64,000 nt of DNA from Plumapathes pennacea (lineage: Eukaryota > Cnidaria > Anthozoa > Antipatharia > Myriopathidae). How positions within the stretch are numbered: the stretch's first letter is position 1; each line of letters begins with the position of its first letter. This document shows, piece by piece, positions 37,701 to 50,700 of this stretch. The stretch lies in NCBI GenBank assembly GCA_964036295.1, contig OZ038472.1, forward strand, positions 9,978,068 to 10,042,067, in the 5' to 3' direction. Below the pieces are notes generated by a model, which worked only from the letters and a program-made list of their open reading frames with translations, made no database searches and had not been told where the DNA came from. The translations under genes and the position numbers were made by a program.

Positions 37701-40700
37701 CCAAAATAGGTCCACACAAACATTTCCAACCCAAAAAAGGACCAAAAAATGCAAATTTCAAACCCAAAAAAGACCGTCGCACCTCCCCGTCACTGATATA
37801 CCTGAATCCCCCCTCCCCTCCCCCCCTTGGGACCAAAACAAATAATAAAGTATTTCTTTGTGCTTGGTATAGGGTTAGGTTTTGGATTAGTGTAAAAAGA
37901 TAAAGCTGGGCCCGGTTGTTCAAAGAGTGTATAGCGCTGTTCGCCGGATAAATCGCTATCTGGTGGATATTATTTACCATTAAGGTTAATTCAGTCAACT
38001 GGAGCAGGATTTATCCTGTGGATACCGCTATCCACTCTTTGAGCAACCGGCCCTGCAGTTTAAATATTGGAAAAAATCACTCTTTCTTGTATAAAGTTGT
38101 GGTGGCATTTGGCGAAAGGCACTATTATTTCATTTCAAATTGCTTGTGTAGGTGACTTTGGTGTGGCAACCATCATGGACGACGCGCGCACAAGAACAAG
38201 AACAACTGTGGGTGAGTAAATGGCAACTTGCATTTTTTGTGAAACCTTGGGTTTCTAGATGAGTTCTCTATTCTGATTGGCGCATTCACGTCACGTGAAC
38301 CAGACGAGGCATTTTGTGTAGTTTTTGAAAGTTCATTAAAGAGTGAACCTGTAATGAGCGAGTGTGAGGTGCGAAATGCCCTCTGGGAGCAACAATTGAA
38401 AATCTCAGATATAGTACCATGTCTCGGGTCAGGTTTAAAATTTGAACCTGATTACCAGGTTCTCTATTTTGATTGGTGGAATCACTTCACGTGAATCCAG
38501 TCACAAACCCGTTTTACGTGTTTGAGACTATTTGCACCTATAGCAGGTTCTTTCATCCCTCAAGCCTGCTTGAAACTTCAGTGAACAATTATCTGAGACC
38601 AACAAAGATCCTCTGATGTCATGATCAGAGTAGAACAACTGTAGGGGAGACTTGCACACGATGTGAAATTTTACCTCAAGCTAGAAGAAGTTCATAGATA
38701 GCCATGGCAACAAACGCTGACCAACGGAAGTGACGTCATGAACGTATTTTCCGCGGTGTCGTTCTGAACAAAAAATGACGCGTTTGTAAACTTTGGTTGC
38801 GAAATTGGTCACGTAAGCTATTAAACCAGTTGATCTGGCTCCTGACGAGTGCAATGCGCTCCTATATTTGCACTCGTTTTGGCCCGTATTTGCACTCGAA
38901 AATGTGAAGTCGCGTAATAAATGTAAAGTAATCACCTCATTATATCTCGCAGGCACTATGAATTGGATGGCACCAGAAGTTCTTGAACGACCGTATCCAA
39001 CTTTATCTTTATCTGGTTCATCTGCCTGTATTTTATGGCAGCAAATTGAGCTAATACTTGATCTGGTAAACAAATCCCTCCTAATATAGAAGAATACTCA
39101 TACTGAATGTAGCTGTGTTGCTATTATACTGATACAGATGATTAGTTTTTAATGGAAATTTAGTGGGAGAACTAGTTTTCGACTGCGACGGCGTGGAGAA
39201 AGACACATGATGAATCGACTACAACCTCGTTCCCAGGCTCTTTCATCTCTCGGTGAAAGAGCCTGGGAACGAGGTTGAATCGACTAATGGCCTGGGTAAA
39301 ACGAGGACACATTGTTACGGCGACAATGTGTCCTTCGATGTTTCTGGGATGGCAAGACGTGCGGCAGAATTGTTGCGCTCAGTGCGGACACAACAACTGT
39401 TTCTGAAGTTTTTCAGAAACTTTTTTTTTTTTGCGTCCAGGACTCAAATTTGTGTCCACAACAAATGTTTCGCGCGTGGCGAAGTGGGGTAAGAAATATG
39501 CTTGCGCTAGTAATGCGGCCGCCACAATGCGGTCCTCGTTTTGCCAGGCCATAAGGGCCGATACGTGAAAACTGGATACTGTTAAGAAATTTGAGCTGAC
39601 GTTTTGAGCGTTAGCCCTTCGCCTGCTCCAATGTTTTTAACTGCGTCCAGTTTTAACGCATTCAGTTTAGCTAATGCCATCAGAAGTTCCAATGTCTAAG
39701 TGACATATTCATTTAGTCACCGTTTTTAGGAAAATGCTGTGACGATGACAACAATGACTATTATAACGAACAAATATGTAACAAGTTAGCATGTAGTGTT
39801 ATGCTGGGTGCGCATTTTAAGACCTTAACTCAGCTTAATAGGTACGATGAACGCAGTGATGTCTGGTCCTTGGGCTGTATTCTCCTTGAAATGGTTACAT
39901 GTGGTTTCATGGATGTAAGTGCAAGTGACTGCATGTAATGCGTGTGGATCGACTAGGTCCTTAACACCTGCAGTGTATAACACCAAGTGCAAACAGTTGG
40001 AGTAACATTTGTGATCGAATTGGCCTTCTTTTTTAGTCTCCCACGCCCTCAACTTTTAAACAGTTCTTGTGAAGAAAGATTGAGTGACAGACTCCTTGAG
40101 ATAAATTCTGCTGCTGACACTTGCTGCAGTCATGCTTGTTCTAGCCGTTACTTCTCCTCTTTTACAGTCGGCCACGGTCAGCCAGTGACACTGCAGAAAC
40201 ACGTTTTTTGGTGACCGCGCAGTACTGTTAAGTTAGCGTCCATGGCGTTCAAGTGCAGATTTTGTAACTCAGTGTAATATGCTCGTAAAACCTCAAAGCT
40301 AGCGAAAAAAACTCAATATTCAATGTATTTTCTGACATGGTTACAAGTGCACAAGAAAAGGGGACTTGCGGACGAGGTGACAGTTTTCCTTGAGTTACTT
40401 AGACCGCGTTATAGAGTAGATAGAGGATATTTTACATGGCCGTGCGAAGATACGAATTTTATCTTCGAGAGATATTATCAACACGAAAATATCAACGTCG
40501 TATCTCCAAGCGGCCATGTGATGTTCTGTTTATTGATATTGATGAAGCGTCCAGAACAAACATACACCACAGCCTTTACTTCCTGTCAGAACTTGCTGTC
40601 TTCAAGAATTGCGCGTACAGTGAACACATCATTTTTATCCTTCACGTGTGAAGATATCGCACGGGATGAAAATATCAGTTTTTTAGAATTAGAGAAATCA

Positions 40701-43700
40701 TGGTATTTCATCGATATCTGTATTATATTATAGTTTACATAGTAATGGCGCACGAACGCTGGACAACGAAAGTGCATTTCTGCGGTGCACACTTCGTCAT
40801 TTTCGGGAATAGCATACCATGGCAACAGTCCGTAATCCATCAAAATAACGATTGGGCACTACCTTCTTTTCCAAGATTCCTTTCTGTGTCTAGTCTTTAT
40901 TTCTAACGTTTTTGTTTGTGTTACGTAGGTATCTGAGATCTCATCGGCATTGTTTCAAATCAAGCAATCACCACAGTTTTTGGAGGAAATACTGGAAAAT
41001 GTTGGCAAGGTAATTAGGCATATGACATTGTTGCCATAGCTTGACATGAAGCTGTTTAGTCAACAATAAAGTAATATGTTTTATATATGCGTGCTTTGTT
41101 ATATTAATATATAAATAATAATAGGTTTTTGTCTTGCATTTGTGTGAACTACAGTACTTGTATATAATTTATTGTGGCATTATTTATGTTCAGTACATAA
41201 AAGCACATATATATTAAAGAGAACCTCTCACCGTAGATGCTTTGAGCGCCGAGTGACCACTTTCATGCGAAAATGGCGGATTCTCGTGTTTTTCTACGTT
41301 TAACGCAAAATAAATCAGCACAAACTTAGAAAGTGTATTGAATATGGCAAGCAGCGACAGTCAGATCGATCAGTCATAACGTGGGCGCCTCAGGAAAGTC
41401 AAGCTCCGGATGTAAATATAAACATGGGCGGGCAAAGCATCTACGGTGAGAGGGTCTCTTTTACTACGTATAGAGAGTGAGAGTAAAAGTGATCGTTAAC
41501 TTGTAACTGTTTAAAAGCAGTGGCAATGACAGCCCTGAAAGTGCAGTCCCGAAAATCGACTCCCCAGGGCCCGGTTTTTCAAAGCACGATTAGGCCAATC
41601 CTGGATTAGGTCTAACCTTTGGTCTCATTTTTGGACCTGCGAATGTGAAGGTATCGACTTCCTTGAAACGTTTTCATTTGGAACAGACTTTTGAATCCAT
41701 CTTCGAACAAAACCCTGCAGTTTATTGCCAAAGAGTTCGAGAGAACGAATTTCGTTAATCCTGGATTAGCTTGATGGGCTTCAAACAACCGGGCCTATAC
41801 TGCAAACTCTACTTGTGTTAAGCGGACACTTCACAATTCCCCAAGGGTGTCCGCTTAATACAGGTTTGACTGTATCAGGGTTCAACGAGATATGAATCCA
41901 TAACCTCCACGATGTGCTGGTACGACGCAATTTGTTACAGTAGAATCCCGCTGTCTCAAAGTCGGTTATTATCCCCTTTCTGGTAAAATTTGATCAAACA
42001 AAAATATTGTACAAAGTACTATCAAAAGATGACTGTCACTTACTGTTACACTTGTGTTTGTTTTATACTTTCAGAAATACTCAAATGATATGTGTCAGGT
42101 CATCCGGCTGATGCTGCGGCGGAATTTCCAGCAACGACCTTCGGCTGAGTGAGTATTAAATGTGCTTGACTTTAGACCAGCTGTTATCTCAGGTTACGGA
42201 TGCAAGATGCAAAACATATATTTATAAGAGTTGATATAATATATTTTCCATAGTCCTTAAGTTTATCATGTCGGCTTTAAAAAGGTTTGTTTTTATGCAA
42301 TTGTTGATATATTCTCCATATTTCTTAAGTTTATATCGACTTTAAAAAAAGTTTGTTTTTAAAGAAGAAAGTGCAATTTTTTAAAAGGACGATTTCAAAA
42401 TGCCCAAAGCCGAAAGTATGGCCTTTGAAAGTTGTGAAAACTTGTTGGTGCTCATTTTTATGTTGTGATCGATAGCTTTTGAGCCATGCACTATACTGCT
42501 CGGCCAATCAGAACTGAGCATGTTTTCTTCCTCTATATTCTCAACTATTAGTGAATCCATAGTTCCTGCGAGGGTTACTAATCGGGACACTCGCGTTTTG
42601 AAGCCTGATGCCGGGCGTTGAAGCCGACCTATGCCCGCACCAAGTATCTGGGAGTCATCTTATGCCAACAATTCGAACACTCTGCGAATTTGTACAGACA
42701 TGCATCTATAAAGATAATGATTTAAATGCCAGCGCTCCTGTTTAAATGATTTAAACAGGAGCTGTGAACAAGCATTTTGAGTTTGGGAGTGAAAGGTTTA
42801 AAATAGTTTTATTATGGTTTGTGCAATTTGCACAAACGTATTCACAAAAGCAAGGACACTGCAATCCAGTTATATTTTGTTTTCGATATCTGCGAAAATC
42901 GTATTTCGTTAAAAATGAGGACAATTTCTGGCCTGCAAAAGAAAACTAGCTGTGCCAAATAATGGGCATATAAAAAGTACAGTTTTACTCATCAGCTGTA
43001 GTTATGGTTAACTGTTCACTATTCACTGTCAGGGAACTATGTGAGCTTCCATTTGTCAAGTCCTGTGTAGCTCTGGCAAGTGGCAACACAAAGGCTAGTG
43101 CAGGTGCAGCAAAGACCAAGACTCAAGGTAAGGTTTGATTGACGAGAAAGAAAACAAGAAGGTATATAAACAATAAACTACTTTTGGCGAGGAAATATGC
43201 ACTGATAATTGTCCGAGGATATTATCTGTTCCGAGAAGCGAACAATTGCCCGACAGCGAAGCTCGAGGGCAACTGTGAGCTTCGAGGAACAGATAATGTC
43301 CAAGGACAATTATCCGTGCATATTTCCGAAGCCAAAAGTAGTTTATTGTCTTTATTATCCTTCAAATATTTCCTCTCGCAGCGCAAATAACGGCGCGGAA
43401 ACTGTGAAGCTTTTTAGTGCTTTCTGGAACTGCATTTTTGACCAATAAATTGATGTCCTCCTCAGTAGTCGTCTTGTAATGATTTTTGTGACTGAATAAA
43501 TAGAACTGTGTTCGGATATTGTCAATAAACAGCGTTAGTTCGCCAGGCGTGGGTTATTCGCTGATAACGTCCGCTCACGAGCGGACGTTATTCGGTTACG
43601 TGTCACGATTCTACCAATCACGCGCGGGGGGAAATATTTGATGGGTTATAAAAAAAAATAATGTACATGAGTCAACTATTCCTCTAAGACGGACACCCTC

Positions 43701-44745
43701 GGGACCAGCTCCAGCTGTCCGTTTTAAAGAGGTGTCCGTCTTAAAGAGAGCTTAGAGTAAATGACTGAAGAAAATACAGGGACCGCTCCCACACCAGGTG
43801 TCCGTCTTAAAGGGGTGTCCGTTAAGAGGGAGTCGACTGTACTGTCAAGAGAATTTATTCCATGTGGTTCGCTGTTGACCCTTTAAGCCCCAAATTCTCC
43901 CAACCTGCCTTGGACAATTGTGTGAATAACACTGGGTGAATTTATAACCTGATCAGCTCGAGCCATCTCTCGTGGCTGACGTTGTATTAAAGGCCGAGAA
44001 CTTCTCCTAATCAGTCAAAGTCGTACACTATTATGGTGACTTGTGAGGTTGAACAATAATTGTTCAACTGTTGAACAGTCTGTTGTACAGTGTATTAACA
44101 ATCTATTGCCCCGTGCCTATGCACATTATTCCAGTAATAAAGCCAGGCACACTTTTACACAAGAATTGGAAGTAGATCATTACATACATTTGTCAAAACA
44201 TTTACACGTGTATTTTACAAGTCGGACCATTATTCAAACACCACTAAACACCACTAAACGGACTCAAGCAAAAGTCTGCAAAATTTTACTCGTACCGGTC
44301 TTACATGCGTGACCGTAGCAGTTTTTGGCCATGGTATTGGATTAAAGTGTGTTTTAACGTGCAGAGTAATTGGTCCAACTTGTAAAATACACTTGTAAAG
44401 GCTTTATTGAATTGGCCCCTGGTCTACATAATCCTAACTTTAAACTGTTTTCTTGTTTTGCATGTTTGCTGTTTGAATAATAGGAACAAAGAAAACAGGT
44501 AAAATGTTCACTTACATTCCCATTTTACTTTCAAGTCTCTTCAAGTAGTGTGGAATATAATATTCCGTGTTGGTTGTGTGTTTGTGTGTGCTCCTTTTTT
44601 TTTTTTTTTTCGAATTCGAAGTGTGACAATTGTCACTTTTGTCAAACCTGTTTTACCTCTAATACAGTGTGGAGAGGGGTGAGGGTGCTCACAGTTCAGT
44701 TCTGCAAAACCAACATTGTCATAGTGCGGTTTCGTTTTTTGTTTT

Positions 44746-44777
<32 letters not shown>

Positions 44778-47700
44778 TTTTTTTTTCGTTTGCTTCTCCC
44801 GCACTGCGATTGGTGACTCTCTCCTTCATAGTAAAACCAAACCTAAATTACTTTGGTTTCTGATTGGTTGAAAGTGTTTTCTTACAGCCTCTGGTTAGCG
44901 CTGTAATTAGTTTGTTTCCTTCAAGTTCAGAGTTCAATAAATGTTGCAGGTTTTAGTGGTTCATTCTTGCCTAAAATGTATACTTTATGTGTAGTGACAT
45001 TAACGCATTTGTCATGCATTCTACTTCGTAGTTAAGCCAGTACCGAAAGGAAAAGGCATTGCTGCTGTTCTAAGTAAGTAGTCTGTAGTCTGACAAAGTG
45101 TGTCTGACTAAAATTTAGCAGTTAACTTACTAGTATCAACCTGAATCATACGTTTTTACTTTAGAGTACATGGAAGGGAACATGGATGATTCAGCATGCC
45201 AAGTAGGTGACCCATATTCATGGGAGTTTGCACTAAGTGTAATGCATACGGGCGCTTATTTAATTTTGGGACCTGGAAGGAGGACGCTTATTCGAGAGAG
45301 AGTGCTCATTTAGTTTTCAACACTTTTAACAGAAACATTGTGGTACAACACTTTAACAGTAAACTGTCACAAAGATAAAAACTGCAACTCAGCCTACATG
45401 TAGTCGGTATAGTCATAAAAGTTCACTCAATATAAACGATTTTTTCTAGTGTGGGTAGCAATTTTGAGATCGCAATATCGAAGATTGCGCGCTTGCAAGG
45501 GGTTGGTAAATTTATGGTAAATATTGGTAATTTATGTATAAAATCGTGGCAAAGTAGACTACAATAACCTTTCACTCCCAAGGGTGATCAACTTCAATTT
45601 TCTCCTTCAGTTTCTCACTATAAATATATATATTACAGTAAGGAGAACTTGGCTTTTGATAGATTGCTCAGATGGTAGCTGATTAAACTATGAATTCTCA
45701 CTACATCACTAATATATTTCTTAAAGGCTGTGAGAATCTGCATTTTGAGCTTGGGAGTGAAAGGGTTAACATCAAGGGATGTTTTTTCCTTCGAAAAGGC
45801 GGGAAAGTTTGAGGAGGGCATTTAGTCAAATACCACTTGGGTCGCTTTTGAACTGACCTCTTTAGTTGTTGTGTTCCACACATTAATTTTCATGCACATC
45901 ATGTATTTAACTTTACTTTTACAAATGATTTACAGGCAGAAGCTCTCAAGTATCTGAAGGAGCTTACGAGTAAAGGTGTGAATACTGTTTGCAAATTGAA
46001 GTTGCATTACTGCACAGTTACTAATTCACAATAGTAGTGGTGATATGCAAGAAATTTGGATATCCAGTTTGTTTGAGGGTTTGGCCTCCCTTTATTCACA
46101 GATGTATTGATGAATGCCACAGCAAAGAAAACTGTTGCAAAAGCAATGCAAAGTCATAAAGGTGTCAAACAAGTACAACTACTTGGATGTAAGATATTTG
46201 TCAACTTGCTGAAAGACGGTGAGTACATTATACATGTAGATAAATATTATGACGACACTGCTTTTTTTGCACTCGAATGTTGTGCTGCATTTTTTTTACA
46301 TTTTCCACTTTGTTAGTTTTGACAAGTTCTAGTACTTTATGATGAGGCTTTGTTACTCCGCATTGAAGTAATTATATGTAAATATGGCAAAGGGGAAACA
46401 GCAGAAATTGAACAATGTCATTTATGTCATTTCAGCTGGTGAAGATGATATCATGTACACCAAGGATATCATTCATCCCATTTTACTGGCCATGAGGGTA
46501 AGTTCACTTCTTTGTGTCTGGTATCAGGCCTTTTACTGAAAACTAGCGCTGGCGAAAGTGCACTTTTTCACAGACTTTCCCTAGTACGTACATGAAAGTT
46601 CTTTTTGGCATAATAGCACAACTGACAGTTATGTCCTATTGGCAATGCTTAAATCGTTTATTTACTTTCTGGCATAGCACAGTTTGTGTTTAGTACAGTT
46701 AGGGAAAGAGCACCAAGAATAGCTAGAGAGTCACCGCGGCAGTACGTTTTTCAGCCGTGCGGTCACCTTGCTTTTGAGTCAGCGGTTGTTGCACAAAACC
46801 GTGAACTCAAATGCAGATTTTGTATTTAAATGTAACGCTCGTGAACCTCCAGACTTGCCCAAGAAACTCAATACTTGTTATCGATACTCAACTATAAGTT
46901 AGTTCAATGCATTTTCTGTAACATAAGTTGTGCACGTGGAATTCGAGGCTTGCACACGATGTGAAATTTCACCTCGAATTATGAGAAGTTAGATAGCCAT
47001 GGCGACGAACGCTGACCAACGGAAGTGACGTCACGAACGTATTTCCGCGGTGTCAGCTAGAACCAAAGTACTCTTGTCGTGGCATAGTCAATTTCTATAT
47101 GATTCAGTATGAAGAAAATGGCATGTATCTCTTGCTCAGACTTAACACTACTCATTCAGTTGGTTCAGGGTAAAAAATGTCGGACCTTATACCCTGTTCA
47201 CACCAACTAAACCTGTTTAATTAAACCAAGTCACAAGACTGCGTTTTCTAAATCCTGTTTTGATTTTGTGTCAATTACACAACATTTTACACCACCTCGC
47301 ACAGGTTGTTTAGTTGGACTGGTATTAGACCAGTTTAGTTTTGCCGTGCGTGCATTGCGAACGGCAGACCTAACTAAACAAGTTTTATTAAACACCTTTT
47401 AAACAGGTTTAAGCATTGGTGTGAACGAGGTATTAGAATACAATGTTTCGACATACATTATATGGTGATACTAGCGTTAGACATTGTCTGATTGATGTCC
47501 ATACTCCTTTGATTTTTAGTCACATGCAGACCCTGGCTCTTCAGAACTCCACAAAAACGCATGTGCATTGTTGATGGCCTTCTCAGCTGATGGTGAGTGT
47601 GTGTGCGAGATACTAGCCTCCCCCCCCCCCCCCCCCCCCTGTACCATGGTTCACACAGAATGGGCACAAAATTTCATAACATTTCCAGGACTTTTAAAAT

Positions 47701-50700
47701 ATTCCCATGGCCTTCGAACAACGAGTAAAATACCCTGGCAGCCAAAAATTTTGATGCTTGATACGAAGGTCAAAACTAAACAGGTAAAAATCGGGAATTT
47801 TCCTAAAAATCCACGACTTTTCCCGGCCTGGAATACAAATTTTAGATTCCATGGCTGTACATTATTGACAGCTTCACCCTGGTCATTTTGTGTAAGAATT
47901 GTGAGAATAGATTACAGTTGGGTATTCTTTATTCACCACCTTAAAGAAGCGGCCCTCTAACCCACATCCCTTTGCGCGCCGAAATCCTTGATCCGTCATT
48001 TTTAGGGCCTCGAAAGATGAATAGTAATCCACTTCCATCCGACTCGTTTGAGCAGAATATTACTTTCTTTTGACCTAAAAGTGCTACTTGCCTATTTTAC
48101 TTTTGATTTATTACGTTATTTTGTGTTGGAAACCAAATTCAGCCAAGTACATTTCTGGATGTAAACAAAAACATTGAATTGGTTGAGATGGCCCCTTTAA
48201 TACTTTTATTCTTTCGTGATACACAGAAACTGCAGCTGAAGTGATTGGCAGACTGGGTGGGGTTCAGGATGTGTTGTCAGCTTTGCGCGCCTTTTCTGAC
48301 AACCCGGATATTGCTTCTAACTGCTGCAATGCATTGTGGGGTCTATCGGTAAATGGTAAGTAACTTAAAAACTACCGTTCTTGAGCTTTGTATAGTCGCC
48401 TTAATTTTTTGCGCTTTTTAACACTCACAAAGGCTTTCTTAGTAAATCGGCGGCAATAATAATAATCTTGAAGAATTCTACTCTATCAACTGAAAAAATA
48501 AATTCACTTTTCCGTTCACTGCTTTTCGTGTTGTCAGCTGATTTCCAAGTTTGAGTTTGACTGTCGTATAAAGTTGTGTTTGTCATAAAAAAAAATGCTG
48601 AATAACTAGTTATTTTATTCTTTAGAAAAGAATTGCAAAATCGTGACCGAGGAACGAGGACTTCAAGACATTTGTTCAGCGCTGGTAAATCACTTTGATG
48701 TGGTGCAGTTGGTGGAGGCAGCTTGCTCAGCAATCTGGTCCTTGTCAATGGAAGGTTAGAAATAAGTGCTCACAGTCCCGACCAGCTTTCATAAATAATA
48801 TTACTGCAAGTGTGTCAAAATGAATACAAAATTATGCAGGAAACCAGCAATTGCTGAGGAATGGAACTCAGAATATGGGAGGTTAATGCACACATTTCAT
48901 ATTTGTTTGGATCACTCATAAGCTCCACTACTTACAACAAGCTGGTCACACTTTGTAAGGGCATTTCTTTTTTGCTTGAGCCACAATAGGACACATTGCC
49001 CTGAAGTACTAAGCATGCTTATTCTATAAGACTACTGGTGCTTTCCGTGCTAATGTTCTAACATATAACCTCCTTAACTAGTTTAGCAATGTTTCAGCTT
49101 CATAAACAAGAATTTCTAAAACGGAGAACCCGAAAAGTTCACAAACAATAAAACTGACATATTTTTGTCTTTAAAGTTTGGAAGGGTCCCATACCAGTCC
49201 CCTGAGTTATCACCTATATATGGTTATTAACAAACACCTGGAAAATTAACGTGTCTTACAGAGGAAAACATAGAACCCATGCCTGACCTTGACATCGTTC
49301 AGTTGCTGATGGAAGCCCTGGAGAAGCACAAAAAGGTATAGTTTCTATTCTATTTTTGGAATGACTGCTTGTCTTGTCTTTTTCTTGATGTACTGTACTC
49401 CAAATAACTTTAGTTTACTTTCTGCCGCCTAGTGGTCTTTTTGCTGAGAGTGTGGGAGCTGTCGGAGGCCTTTTTGATAGGTTTCGTATGTGTAGCAGCA
49501 CCATTGTTTTTAGGGTTAGGTTATTGCTTGGAGTGTTTAACCTGTAGATCAACTTCTCAGCTATTCTGGGTATCTTTAGCAGAGACCAGTCGATCTTCCA
49601 ATATTCTGTGCTATAGCAATTTTTGTTGATAAAAAAAACGTAGACTTATGTTGTATTGCTGACTAATGGTACGAAACCTTACCAGTTTTATCGTCAGTTG
49701 TGTGGAAAGTGTGTTGTTGGTGTATGGTCGTAGTCTAATCCATAGCATGCATATAAATTGTCTCTCTGTCTAACATTTATCATTTGCAAATTTAGGAAGC
49801 AAAAGTTGCAAAGAATGCTTGTATGGCTCTGGCCAGTATCGTGGAGGCCAATGGTATGTCATCTTCATGCCCTCATTTATGACACCGAAATTAAACGTAT
49901 TTAACACCGAATTAAACTTATGCTACTTACCATATTTCCTCGAATAAGCACCCTGGGGGCTTATTTCAAATTTCGTGGTCAAAGGGGGCGCTTAATCGAG
50001 GATGGCCGCTTGATACAAAAACGTGATTTGAAATATTTTCATTGTGCGAGATAACTATTCAAAATAAAAAAAAAAGTTATAAAGACATTTGCAGTAGCGT
50101 TTTTCACAGCCTGGATTGCTTTTGTATTGGTTTTGCTCGTACAGTACTTCCAATTGGTCGAACGTGTTTTTGCTCGCCTCATTGATTGGCTCGGTGATTG
50201 CCTTGGTTTTGGTTTTCGACAGTCATCCAAAAAGCGCTCTAAACATCCGAAAGTGGTTCTATTGGACTGACCATTGTATTGTCTTCTTTTTTCAGAGACC
50301 TGCGCGTTTCAGCTTCTTCACTACAATGACTACACTGGGCTCAAGTTGCTGGTTACTGTTTACAAGTTAGTTAAATAGATTGACATGTGTGTATTTGTTG
50401 ATTGATTTATTTTGTCTCAGTTTCTCTCATCGATGACTGTTTTTTCTACTTTTTCAAGCAATTTGAAGGAGAATGAAGAAGTGGCTGAAAACGTGTGCCT
50501 CCTATTTTCAGAACTTGTGGAGTATGGTTAGTATCTTGGTAAATGCAATGGCACTTTGTAGATGCCCAAATGCACTTATGAGTGTTTTATTAGTTTGGTT
50601 AAAATTGTAGTGCAAACAAAATCAGTATAATCAACACTGAATGAGGATTTTAGGAATGCTTATTGCTTGTGGCTACACAAGCTTTAAAATACAGCGTGTC

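Noticed and set aside
39595-39632. Hammerhead-like motif similar to 34178-34207
   Set aside because: Both core elements are mutated (GGCGA and CAAAA in place of CUGANGA and GAAA), so it is noted only as a related repeat end.
40323-40733. 136-codon plus-strand frame as a possible gene
   Set aside because: It spans the boundary between a family C MITE and an inserted repeat, with no conserved motif.
44541-44863. Phe-rich or Lys-rich frames
   Set aside because: They come from T-rich simple sequence; the real coding there is only the 15-base exon at 44484-44498.
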